Assembly: GCA_018400255.1 (NCBI GenBank)
Contig: JAGYMO010000305.1
Span: 1-17,023, forward strand
Length of the DNA stretch: 17,023 nucleotides
DNA from: Deltaproteobacteria bacterium
Lineage (GTDB): Bacteria > Desulfobacterota > DSM-4660 > Desulfatiglandales > B25-G16
Direction of reading: 5' to 3'
Positions 1 to 7,386 of this stretch are shown one piece after another. How positions within the stretch are numbered: position 1 is the stretch's first letter; the number at the start of each line of letters is the position of its first letter. A program made the translations under genes and the position numbers. The notes below the pieces were generated by a model. That model made no database searches, was not told where the DNA came from, and worked only from the letters and a program-made list of their open reading frames with translations.

Positions 1-69
1 CGATTTTGCGCCGAAGGCATATTAATAAATATGTTGAGAAGCAATCCCGCCAAAGGCAGGACAAGGTTT

Positions 70-110
70 TTCAGGCCGCAGTAGATGGCTACTGCATAAT
101 CTGGGTTGAA
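70..110 (-). repeat. Half copy of palindromic dispersed repeat
   Basis: Read on the minus strand, this segment carries the arm AACCCAGATTATGCAGTAG (89-107) followed by CTACTGCGGCCTGAA. It matches the left part of the complete 72-bp element at 13407-13478 almost base for base over about 40 bases. The second outer arm is missing here. GCAGTAG and CTACTGC flank a four-base loop, so the half copy can fold on its own. It sits directly against the stop codon of the truncated HAD gene. Confidence 0.8.
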
Positions 111-112
111 TT

Positions 113-520
113 CTATTTCGAAATAATTCTCTTTTCTCCGGCATAAAAAGTATGCATCATCTGATGCATATTGAGGGCCTTAAATAGGCCAAGGACACAG
201 CAGTTAATCTTACTCAAGTTTTCTAACAACTCTTTAACGCCCGGTTTTACATGGCCTCTTTCAGTATTTGCCTCCTTTTTGAGATTTTTTAAATAACTTG
301 ATAAAAGAGCGCTTATCATATCATCTTTGGGGGATAATTCGTAAAAGGCCAACGCCTCTTTTATGACCTGCATATCGGTCTTCCCCGCCAATGTTATATT
401 CTCAAAGGCATTTTCTATCAAAAAAAGCTTGTGAAAGGCCTTATTTATAGAGCAGGTGCCTGCTTTACCAGCATCAATCAGGGTGCCATCTATATCAAAC
501 AAGATGAGTTTTTTAATCAT
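113..520 (-). pseudogene. 3'-truncated HAD-family phosphatase
   Basis: The N-terminus has the HAD motif I signature FDIDGTLI with the nucleophile Asp and the acid/base Asp two residues later, followed by a helical cap region, as in phosphoglycolate phosphatase-like enzymes of about 220 residues. The start is placed at the internal ATG at 520 (MIKKLILF), where the family normally begins; an ATG at 574 would add 18 residues but lacks a clear ribosome site. After about residue 115 (VLGL), where motif II usually reads as a Leu-Thr-Gly-Asn stretch, the sequence turns unrelated and stops at 113-115. Motifs II to IV (Ser/Thr, Lys and the acidic pair) are absent, so a catalytically dead remnant is likely. 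The break lies next to a palindromic repeat half copy. Family assignment is firm; pseudogene status is inferred. Confidence 0.65.
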
Positions 521-580
521 TTTATAAGCCCAGATCTTTATTAGAATTTTTTGTTTCACTTCAAGGAGCTTCATTGTCTG

Positions 581-609
581 TTGACAAGTGGCCTTGTATC
601 TTTTAAAAT
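581..609 (+). promoter_or_regulatory. Near-consensus sigma-70 promoter
   Basis: TTGACA at 581-586 and TAAAAT at 604-609 are separated by exactly 17 bases. Transcription would begin near 616, giving a leader of about 60 bases before the secreted-protein gene at 678. The site lies in the divergent spacer between that gene and the HAD remnant. Confidence 0.6.
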
Positions 610-677
610 TAAATAAATTGTAAAATTTACAACGTAACTATGTAGATAATAGAAATGAATAAAGAGGGATCTATCTA

Positions 678-1118
678 ATGATGAAGAGATATGTTTTTAT
701 TTTTGGACTAAGCGCTCTTTTAATTTTCTTGACAAATTTAGGCACAGTGATGTCGTCAGATTATGAAACTATACTTGCAGAAAACAGTATGTCCTTCTCT
801 GATCCAGATTGCAATTTACCAAGAAACGTGGATACAATTGATAAGGGATCCCCAAATTATTCTTCCACCTCTTCAGGCATAGGAATAATTAACGCTGAAG
901 TTAAGGCAAATATATTTCAGCATTCTGCTGCTCCCTCACATTTCTTCTCTAACTTCTGGGAAGAGAGCGATCAAAAGGGCCAACCTCTCAAAAATAAAAT
1001 TACCTATTCAAAGAAGATTTCGGCTAAAGGGGAAATCACTAACTTCCATGTACATTTTCACTATCAAAGCCCTCATAACATTTCAAGCCATGGATTTTTA
1101 TTTAGCAATATGCCGTAG
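678..1118 (+). CDS. Small secreted protein of unknown function
   Basis: This 146-residue protein is not recognised. It begins with a Sec-type signal sequence: two Met, Lys-Arg, then a hydrophobic core to about residue 20, with a possible cleavage around residues 24-27. The mature part is polar, rich in Ser, Asn and His, with one Cys (in a DPDCN context) and a His-rich tail (FHVHFHY and nearby His residues, about 121-138). No membrane segment follows the signal, so export to the periplasm or beyond is inferred. The start is supported by an AGAGGGAT ribosome site about 10 bases upstream and by a near-consensus promoter at 581-609. The gene stands alone, divergent from the HAD remnant and convergent with the DUF4139 gene. 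The His cluster could bind metal, but this is speculation. Confidence 0.6.
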   Translation: MMKRYVFIFGLSALLIFLTNLGTVMSSDYETILAENSMSFSDPDCNLPRNVDTIDKGSPNYSSTSSGIGIINAEVKANIFQHSAAPSHFFSNFWEESDQKGQPLKNKITYSKKISAKGEITNFHVHFHYQSPHNISSHGFLFSNMP

Positions 1119-1165
1119 AACCTTTTTACTGAAACTCTTTGAGAATATAATAGCCATGCAATACG

Positions 1166-1192
1166 ATTTATTACTAAGCGGTAAATTTTTTT
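1166..1192 (+). terminator. Weak intrinsic terminator candidate
   Basis: ATTTATT (1166-1172) can pair with GGTAAAT (1180-1186), with two G-U pairs, around a seven-base loop. A run of seven T follows (1186-1192). It lies just after the secreted-protein gene at 678-1118. The stem is short and AT-rich, so the call is tentative. Confidence 0.35.
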
Positions 1193-1249
1193 GATAAATA
1201 TGAACTCTTCTTGCTACTTTTATATAGGTCATCGCCGCCTCACATATAG

Positions 1250-2671
1250 CTAAAGGCCAACCTCTGCAGTGTATCGTATTTTTACTTCCTCTTCCTTGGG
1301 AATTTGAACGTCAAACCTTATTGTAAAGGCATCAATCTTTCTAAAGGTATGAGTGCTGCTTACCACACTCCAATTCCCAGATAAAGGTTCAACAACGCCT
1401 ACCTTAACATCCTTTTCTTTATGATTTCTTAATGTAATCTCCCAAGCTGATTCATGAAGCCTTGTTGTAGTTTGTTTATAGTCTGTTTGTGTTCTTTCCG
1501 CAAAAACATCGAATGCCTCTCCTGCATGAATTTGTACCTCTTCTTCCTGTGGTATGTGCTGTATTCTGTCCTCTCCTACAAATAGTAATCCCTCATGATT
1601 ACTTACCTTGTAGAGACGTATGATACCCGCAGGAAAAGGCATGCCCAGGTTATTCTCTTTGGAATTTTTTAATTTAATATAAACATTCACAGGCTGCCTT
1701 ATGTTTTGGCCTACGAGTCTTTTTGTAAAATATCCCTTGTTTCCATAAACAACGAGCTCTTTATCAACTTTTAAGCCCCTTGCTTGAAACAGATTTATCT
1801 GTTTTTCCTGTCTATCTTTTATGGTAGTTTTTTTCTGCAGATCGTATATATGGTATTCAAAAAAGGCCTGCTCCCTGAATTGATCACCGGCTGATGCCTT
1901 GATATCCCTTTTGGCATATAGCCTTTCTCCAAAAGTGTTTTCTGCCTGATGGATTTCCCCTGCAACTAATCTTAATGCAGCATCATTGAAATCCGCACCG
2001 CTTTTATTGTTTATTGTAACCTTACCTGATATATCTGCCGATACCTCATCCTCACCTAAAATAAGAATATAATCTGAATTCCAGCTTATATTTTTTGTAA
2101 GATAGCATACACTTAAGTCATATGGGCTCTTACTGCCGCAGCTTTCATAGACCCATTTCAGGGTAGGCCTTTCAGTAAGACCCTCCGGTAACCCAGGTAG
2201 AACCTTATAACCAGGATGGCCAATATATATTTCACTTCCAATTTTATAAATTAGCCCTCCCCTATTGCTCAACAAAATCGCCTCTGTAACTTCCTTTCTA
2301 TCCTTATATTTATTCCAATCAACAATTTTTATCTTCTCCCCCACGTACTTATCAAGCACGGAATCTTGATTCAGAAGATCATACTCGTAGTTTTGTTCAA
2401 CAATAGTAAATTCTCTTTCATTATCGATTGATCTTACAAGAACTGATTCGGGGATGATATGAGCCGGAATGCCTATAAAGCTTAATTCACCATCACAGGA
2501 AGGGATCTCGATCCTTCTTATTTCATTAACAAGGGCAAGATTATTGTTATATATTGCAACAGAAATTGATACCTGATCATTTATATTACTCTCACTCAGG
2601 GGCAACCCCTTTGACTGAAGTGGAAAAATCAAGAATAGAAATGTAAAAAAAAGACCATACGTTATTCTCAT
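1250..2671 (-). CDS. Exported DUF4139 domain protein
   Basis: This 473-residue protein has an N-terminal signal sequence (MRITYG then a hydrophobic stretch) and a beta-rich body typical of DUF4139: an opening that describes values and bound ends (VAIYNNNLALVNE), a central region with a WNSDY segment, and a C-terminal half with repeated short strands up to the final KIRYTAEV. The biochemical function of DUF4139 is not established; the domain occurs in exported and envelope-associated proteins. The start at 2671 is chosen because GGAGAAAGG lies just upstream; an ATG at 2698 is possible but would put nine extra residues before the signal. It lies 73 bases downstream of the nucleotide cyclase gene on the same strand and could be co-transcribed with it. 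The mature protein is probably periplasmic. Confidence 0.8.
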   Translation of the reverse strand: MRITYGLFFTFLFLIFPLQSKGLPLSESNINDQVSISVAIYNNNLALVNEIRRIEIPSCDGELSFIGIPAHIIPESVLVRSIDNEREFTIVEQNYEYDLLNQDSVLDKYVGEKIKIVDWNKYKDRKEVTEAILLSNRGGLIYKIGSEIYIGHPGYKVLPGLPEGLTERPTLKWVYESCGSKSPYDLSVCYLTKNISWNSDYILILGEDEVSADISGKVTINNKSGADFNDAALRLVAGEIHQAENTFGERLYAKRDIKASAGDQFREQAFFEYHIYDLQKKTTIKDRQEKQINLFQARGLKVDKELVVYGNKGYFTKRLVGQNIRQPVNVYIKLKNSKENNLGMPFPAGIIRLYKVSNHEGLLFVGEDRIQHIPQEEEVQIHAGEAFDVFAERTQTDYKQTTTRLHESAWEITLRNHKEKDVKVGVVEPLSGNWSVVSSTHTFRKIDAFTIRFDVQIPKEEEVKIRYTAEVGL

Positions 2672-2744
2672 AAACCTTTCTCCCATTTTAAAAAACATGA
2701 CATATAATGCATATAATTGCGTATTGATAACTAAAAAACTATTT

Positions 2745-4304
2745 CTAACGTGCTTCGCCTACATAAACAGAGTATATAGGCATTGATTCATCAAAACCCC
2801 TTAATAGAAGATTCAACTCCCGGTTAATCAAAAATTCAGGCCTTAAGAACGTTTTTACAGTCTCAGTAATAAGTATTTGGCCTGAGGACGCCTCTGAGGC
2901 CAAACGTTGAGCGATGTTTACAGCGGTCCCGATTACTGTGTAATCCAGTCTTTTCTCTGAGCCTACATTACCAAGGAACACCTCTCCATAGCTTATTCCT
3001 ACGCCCAATCCTGCCTGCTCAAAAGATTTGTCCCCTGCTGCCCATTCTTGTTGAATATCATGAAATCCCTTTTGTATCTCTATTGACGCCATAACAGCTG
3101 CATTCACCGGATCATCATGAGACAGCGGTGCACCAAAAATAGCAAGAGCAGCGTCTCCCAAGAACTTATCCAGTGTTCCTTTAGAGCTGAATGTTATGTC
3201 AGCGAAGAGCCCAAAAAAACTATTAAGAAATCCTCGCAAGGCCTTGAGCGGCACGTGACTGACTAAAGAGGTAAATTTTCTCATATCGGCGAAAACAACT
3301 GCAATATTTTTAACCTCCCCTAAGTCTAACAGGTTTTCTCCTCTGCTAATAAGAAGTTCCGCTACTTCAGGTGCTACATATTGCTCAAAAATAGCCCTCG
3401 TTTTTATTTTTTCGGTCCTTTCATCAATGGCCATTACATTTTCTATTGCCATAACTGCCTGCCCACAAATAACAGATAGCATTTCTATGTCAACATCACT
3501 GAAAGGGCATCCCTCTTCGACCTTGCTTACATTAAGCACTCCTAAGGTTTTATCCCTTGCCTTAAATGGAAATGATATGGCGGCCACAATGGATTTATGC
3601 CTTAAAAAAGACGCAAATTCAGGGTTGTCTTTCGGTCCACCATTAAGTATTACGGGCTCTCCTTTTTCAAAAACCCATCCGGCTATTTTTTCCCCAAACT
3701 TTTTCTGAATTTTAGGGACAATTTCACCATCAATACCGATTGAAGATACAATACGAAGATACCCGCCTCCTTTTTCGTCATAAAGCATTGCGGAAATCCT
3801 TGTAGCTCCTGTTTGCTTAGCTACTGCATTAACAAGCCCATCAAGCACCTCTTTTATGGTATGAGATTGTATAAATTTTTCCCCAAGCTTGTATAATGGT
3901 ATGAGGGCCTTTAGTAAAGCATTTTCTCCTAAAAGTGAGGCTGCATTAAGGGTATTTTCAACAACCCTGTTTAATTCGTAAGCATCAAATGGCCATTTAA
4001 TGAAGCCGTTAAAGCACTGTTTCATTCCCATCATTACATTGCTATCACTGTAATGGGATAAAATCACCACCCCAAGCAGCTCAGGGTTTCTCTCTTTTAA
4101 GGAAAGAAAAAAACTATCTCTTTTTTCTTCTGGGAGTATCGTTCCAATAATAGCTAAATCAAGGTTTTCGGAATGAGCAATTTCTATCGCTTCTTCTTTA
4201 GTAGGTACATATTTAACACTATATCCTTCAATGTTGAATGCGCCTTTGCATAAATCAATTATCTCTTTATCGTTTTCTATAACAATAATTTTATTGAATA
4301 ACAT
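2745..4304 (-). CDS. Pseudo-receiver-GAF-class III nucleotide cyclase
   Basis: Three domains are visible. Residues 1-120 are a response-regulator receiver fold, but the phospho-acceptor Asp position is Gly54 and the usual Lys before the Pro-Phe motif is Trp104 (Lys sits one place earlier), so phosphorylation is unlikely. Residues about 145-290 form a GAF sensor domain. Residues about 330-515 form a class III adenylate/guanylate cyclase catalytic domain with the residues expected for activity: metal-binding Asp340 (FADMRKFT) and Asp384 (FLGDAALA), purine-selecting Lys380 and Thr460 (VIGTAVN), and transition-state Asn463 and Arg467. Lys plus Thr is the class IIIb adenylate cyclase pattern, some members of which respond to bicarbonate. 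It should make cAMP from ATP in the cytoplasm, controlled by a GAF ligand. An AAAGGAG ribosome site supports the start. A strong promoter lies at 4771-4799. Confidence 0.88.
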   Translation of the reverse strand: MLFNKIIVIENDKEIIDLCKGAFNIEGYSVKYVPTKEEAIEIAHSENLDLAIIGTILPEEKRDSFFLSLKERNPELLGVVILSHYSDSNVMMGMKQCFNGFIKWPFDAYELNRVVENTLNAASLLGENALLKALIPLYKLGEKFIQSHTIKEVLDGLVNAVAKQTGATRISAMLYDEKGGGYLRIVSSIGIDGEIVPKIQKKFGEKIAGWVFEKGEPVILNGGPKDNPEFASFLRHKSIVAAISFPFKARDKTLGVLNVSKVEEGCPFSDVDIEMLSVICGQAVMAIENVMAIDERTEKIKTRAIFEQYVAPEVAELLISRGENLLDLGEVKNIAVVFADMRKFTSLVSHVPLKALRGFLNSFFGLFADITFSSKGTLDKFLGDAALAIFGAPLSHDDPVNAAVMASIEIQKGFHDIQQEWAAGDKSFEQAGLGVGISYGEVFLGNVGSEKRLDYTVIGTAVNIAQRLASEASSGQILITETVKTFLRPEFLINRELNLLLRGFDESMPIYSVYVGEAR

Positions 4305-4498
4305 AGCTAGCGCTCTCCTTTAGATGGGGGAGAAATGATTAATTGTTTATAGCTGCGTTATAGTAATAGACTGATCCTGAGGCACATGGGCTTACTTCAT
4401 TCTTTAGAAAATTACCATCATTTGCGCTAATAAACCTTCTTCGTCCTTCAGCGTCTTACTTGGCTTCAAAGCAAAAACGTGTATTAGGGTGCTCGAAT

Positions 4499-4585
4499 CC
4501 CGCTTTCAACGGGACGACCGCTTCCTTTCTTGAAGCGAAAATCCCGTCTGCGGGGCCGGAACGAAGTGAAGGCCCCGAAAACGGG
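4499..4585 (-). ncRNA. GC-rich multi-hairpin block, possible leader or small RNA
   Basis: Three inverted repeats lie close together in an island much richer in GC than its surroundings: CCCG/CGGG (4499-4513), CGCTTC/GAAGCG (4519-4537), and a nested stem with GGGGCC (4552-4557) pairing GGCCCC (4571-4576) inside CCCGT (4543-4547) pairing ACGGG (4581-4585). Minus-strand transcription from the promoter at 4771-4799 would run through it before reaching the cyclase gene. Structure is seen; an RNA product is inferred. A decayed mobile repeat is an equally good explanation. Confidence 0.35.
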
Positions 4586-4770
4586 GGACGACAGGGTTCA
4601 TAAGAAAAACATCTAAAATCGTGCCCCGTGAAGCCAATTTCCCAATTTTTATGGTTGTGCAAACCCCTCAGGCCAATAAACATCAAATACCTGAATGTCT
4701 AATATGCTAAAAGTAAATAACAATATCAAGATTTAATTGTATGATAGAAGAGCTATATAAATATTTACCA

Positions 4771-4799
4771 AGTATATGATAACCATCACATTGTGTCAA
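4771..4799 (-). promoter_or_regulatory. Strong sigma-70 promoter, leftward
   Basis: On the minus strand TTGACA (4794-4799) and TATACT (4771-4776) are separated by exactly 17 bases. Transcription would start near 4764, cross the GC-rich hairpin block and reach the cyclase start at 4304 after about 460 bases. Confidence 0.55.
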
Positions 4800-5015
4800 T
4801 TATAAGGCATTTAACGATTCATCGCCTGGTATATTCCGCCTCATTAGGCTAACATGCTTAATTTTAAAATATTCGGGGTTACTATTAAAAAAACAAAGTA
4901 TCCCTTGAAATGGCTATGCTTCCTGATTAGAATATTCAGATATGTGTTAAATCAGGATGTGCTCTGTTCCTAATATACTGCTTATAAAAAATTACTAGCT
5001 TCCTTAACCTGAATC

Positions 5016-5750
5016 ATGAGAAATAATGCACCTATATGGATCATAGGTCCACCTAGATCAAGAACGAAATGGGCTCTCAGCCTGTTCAAAGATTTACCAG
5101 GATATATATTGCTTAACCACCCATCTTTCGGTATTTACAGCCCATTTTGGTGGAGATATAATAAAATACCGCCGCTTGACGCAGTCAAAGAAATTGATTT
5201 AATAATTAATTTGGGGAAAACCCCAGTGATACTTAGACATCAGTTTGCCTTCTCCATGGACTGGATTAGAAATCAATGGCCAGGCTCAAAATTTCTAATA
5301 GTTGGTCGAGATATTATGGAATGGTTGACAAGCGTATATAATTTCAAGAATGGCCTCTATTTCCTACATAAAAATAACGATGGCGAGGAACAAGACTTAC
5401 CGCCTGCATATGTAGGAAGGGATCTTGTGCAGGATTGGTGGAAAAATGCCGAATGGTGGGAAAGAGCCGCCGCACATTATTGGGCATATATGGGAGCTGC
5501 CCTTGAAAGCTATAGAAGGGATGATTGCACTCTTATATATACCTCAAACAAATCTAATTTAGAGGATATTAGAAGCCAACTTTCGGTGGGCTGGACAAAA
5601 AAACTGTCGTCAAACATTTATACTTTTAAACCATCAAGCCTTTCTTATAAAGCAGAATTTGATAGGACTGATGTGGAGGACGTATTTGAATTTTTAAATT
5701 CAGGTCAGCAATCGCAATGGATAGTAAATGTTAACCCTTTTGAAGAATAA
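5016..5750 (+). CDS. Sulfotransferase-like P-loop protein
   Basis: This 244-residue protein resembles the PAPS-dependent sulfotransferase fold. Residues 11-20 (GPPRSRTKWA) match the 5'-phosphosulfate-binding loop, usually written PRSGTTW. Residues 97-106 (GRDIMEWLTS) match the 3'-phosphate-binding segment, with Arg98 and Ser106 at the expected spacing of eight. A Trp-rich helix around 141-156 (WWKNAEWW) also fits the family. It would transfer sulfate from PAPS to an unknown hydroxyl acceptor in the cytoplasm. The protein is short and divergent: the loop has Arg in place of the common Gly. No Shine-Dalgarno precedes the ATG, but a stop codon lies two codons upstream in frame, so no earlier start fits. 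It is a single gene with no sulfate-activation or glycan genes beside it, so the acceptor cannot be guessed. Confidence 0.6.
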   Translation: MRNNAPIWIIGPPRSRTKWALSLFKDLPGYILLNHPSFGIYSPFWWRYNKIPPLDAVKEIDLIINLGKTPVILRHQFAFSMDWIRNQWPGSKFLIVGRDIMEWLTSVYNFKNGLYFLHKNNDGEEQDLPPAYVGRDLVQDWWKNAEWWERAAAHYWAYMGAALESYRRDDCTLIYTSNKSNLEDIRSQLSVGWTKKLSSNIYTFKPSSLSYKAEFDRTDVEDVFEFLNSGQQSQWIVNVNPFEE

Positions 5751-6057
5751 AAAACTACCATAGCAAAAGTATAAAAAGAAAACTAAAATTCAAATTCGTT
5801 ACCTTTTTACTATCCCCCTAAGACATTAAAGAGTAAAAACCAAATGAATAGCCTTGCTGTCCATTTTCTCAAAACGACCAAAAAATTGACTTTTTAATTA
5901 TAGGTTAGTTGCGCTTAAGCTTTTTTGTCTGCCTGGACTTTATCTTGTTGCCGAACCGCTATAATCACATTGAAATTAAATGTAAACACAGTTGCTAATT
6001 TACTAACATTTTCTTAAAAAAATGCAGTGGTATCAAATGCATTCGGGAGGTATTGAT
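5751..6057. other. Intergenic region
   Basis: This spacer of about 307 bases is AT-rich and has no credible coding frame. The only site noted is a perfect TATAAT at 5960-5965 with a poor -35 region, a possible promoter for the gene starting at 6058. No clear terminator hairpin for the sulfotransferase-like gene was found. Confidence 0.5.
5960..5965 (+). promoter_or_regulatory. Possible -10 element
   Basis: TATAAT lies about 92 bases upstream of the start at 6058. The -35 position has only weak similarity to TTGACA, so this is a tentative promoter for the cDPGS-like/carbamate kinase pair. Confidence 0.3.
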
Positions 6058-7386
6058 ATGATTGAGAAAGTAATTATTATGGGTGCAGCAGGAAGGGATT
6101 TTCATAATTTTAATGTCTATTTCAAACAAAACCCCCGTTATAATGTGATAGCATTCACGGCCGCCCAAATTCCAAGGATAGAGGGACGAATCTACCCGCC
6201 CGAATTATCCGGCGATCTCTACCCTGAAGGTATACCTATCTATCCTGAGGCAGAGTTATCAAAGCTTATACGCACACACAACATAGATTTAGTAGCCTTT
6301 TCATACAGCGATGTAACCCACACTGAAGTCATGCACAAGGCATCCATAGCTATGGCGGGAGGTGCAGATTTTATACTTATAGGTGCATCATATACCATGC
6401 TTAAATCCAATAAGCCCGTTGTTGCAGTTTGTGCTGTAAGAACTGGCTGTGGAAAATCTCAGACAACAAGGAAGGCATGCACTATACTCAAGGGTTTTAA
6501 AAAAAAGGTTGTGGCTGTAAGACATCCCATGCCTTATGGTGATTTAAGAAAACAGGAGGTCCAGCGTTTTTCTTCTTATAAGGATTTCGAATCAAATCAA
6601 TGTACAATTGAGGAGCGTGAAGAATATGAGCCCTTGATAGACGAGGGAATTGTAGTTTATGCCGGCATTGATTACGGTAAAATCCTTAAGGAGGCAGAAA
6701 AAGAGGCTGATGTTATTGTATGGGATGGGGGCAATAACGACACCCCTTTTTACAGGCCAGACATCCATATCGTCCTGTTTGACCCACACCGAGCAGGTCA
6801 CGAACTGCTTTACTATCCTGGTGAAACCAATATGTTAATGGCAGATATAGCTATTATAAATAAGGTAGACAGTGCATCTTCCAGGCAGATAAAAAAGGTA
6901 AAAAGCAATATTGAAAAATATTCCCCCAATGCAAAGATTGTAAAGGCGGAATCTCCTGTCTTGGTAAATAACCCTGGCCGAATAAACGGAAAGCGCGTTT
7001 TAGTAGTAGAAGATGGGCCCACTCTAACACACGGAGGAATGCCATATGGAGCCGGGGTCATTGCTGCAAAGACATACGGTGCAGCTGAGATTGTTGACCC
7101 AAGACCGTATGCTTCAGGAACAATAAAAGAAACCTTTGAGCTTTATCCCGATGTTGGACACTTACTGCCGGCCATGGGATATAGCGAGGAACAAATTCAT
7201 GATCTTGAAAAAACTATTAATAGTGTTGATTGCGACCTGGTGCTATTTGCCACACCCATACATCTTACACAAATCCTGTCCATCAATAAGCAAGCTATTC
7301 GTGTTCGCTACGAATACAAGGATCATGGATCTCCTTTGTTAGAGGAAATTTTATTTGATACATTCAAGGCCAAATCTTTACTTTAA
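6058..7386 (+). CDS. Cyclic 2,3-diphosphoglycerate synthetase-family GTPase
   Basis: This 442-residue protein belongs to the P-loop family named after methanogen cyclic 2,3-diphosphoglycerate synthetase. Residues 1-115 form a Rossmann-like domain (VIIMGAAGRD at the start, GGADFILIGA near its end). Residues 121-136 hold the P-loop, with Gly130, Gly132, Lys133 and Ser134 in RTGCGKSQT. Asp223 in VWDGGNND is a Walker B-like site and NKVD at 268-271 resembles a guanine-specificity motif. The archaeal enzyme uses ATP to close a phosphoanhydride ring on 2,3-diphosphoglycerate; whether bacterial homologues do this is uncertain. The start at 6058 is set by GGGAGGT just upstream; a start at 6022 would add 12 residues. 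Its TAA overlaps the next ATG, so it is probably co-translated with carbamate kinase. No 2-phosphoglycerate kinase gene lies nearby. Confidence 0.8.
   Translation: MIEKVIIMGAAGRDFHNFNVYFKQNPRYNVIAFTAAQIPRIEGRIYPPELSGDLYPEGIPIYPEAELSKLIRTHNIDLVAFSYSDVTHTEVMHKASIAMAGGADFILIGASYTMLKSNKPVVAVCAVRTGCGKSQTTRKACTILKGFKKKVVAVRHPMPYGDLRKQEVQRFSSYKDFESNQCTIEEREEYEPLIDEGIVVYAGIDYGKILKEAEKEADVIVWDGGNNDTPFYRPDIHIVLFDPHRAGHELLYYPGETNMLMADIAIINKVDSASSRQIKKVKSNIEKYSPNAKIVKAESPVLVNNPGRINGKRVLVVEDGPTLTHGGMPYGAGVIAAKTYGAAEIVDPRPYASGTIKETFELYPDVGHLLPAMGYSEEQIHDLEKTINSVDCDLVLFATPIHLTQILSINKQAIRVRYEYKDHGSPLLEEILFDTFKAKSLL

Larger units (their letters stand above)
4305..5015. other. Long intergenic region with structured block
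   Basis: These 711 bases separate the cyclase gene (minus) from the sulfotransferase-like gene (plus). They hold a GC-rich hairpin block (4499-4585), a strong minus-strand promoter (4771-4799) and an 8-bp inverted repeat, TCCTGATT at 4921-4928 with AATCAGGA at 4950-4957, which could be an operator for the rightward gene. A 76-codon minus-strand reading frame (4456-4686) runs through the GC-rich block but has no recognisable protein features. No tRNA was seen. Confidence 0.6.

Noticed and set aside
3427..3708. Plus-strand open frame inside the cyclase gene
   Set aside because: It is antisense to the well-supported GAF domain coding sequence and has no ribosome site or domain.
4456..4686. 76-codon minus-strand reading frame starting near TTG/ATG at 4683-4686
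   Set aside because: It runs through the GC-rich hairpin block, has no recognisable domain, and its composition is explained by the inverted repeats. A small protein cannot be fully excluded.
5321..5345. TTGACA and TATAAT close together inside the sulfotransferase-like gene
   Set aside because: The spacing is far too short for a sigma-70 promoter and both lie in coding sequence.
6813..7061. Minus-strand open frames inside the cDPGS-like gene
   Set aside because: They are antisense shadows of a conserved protein.
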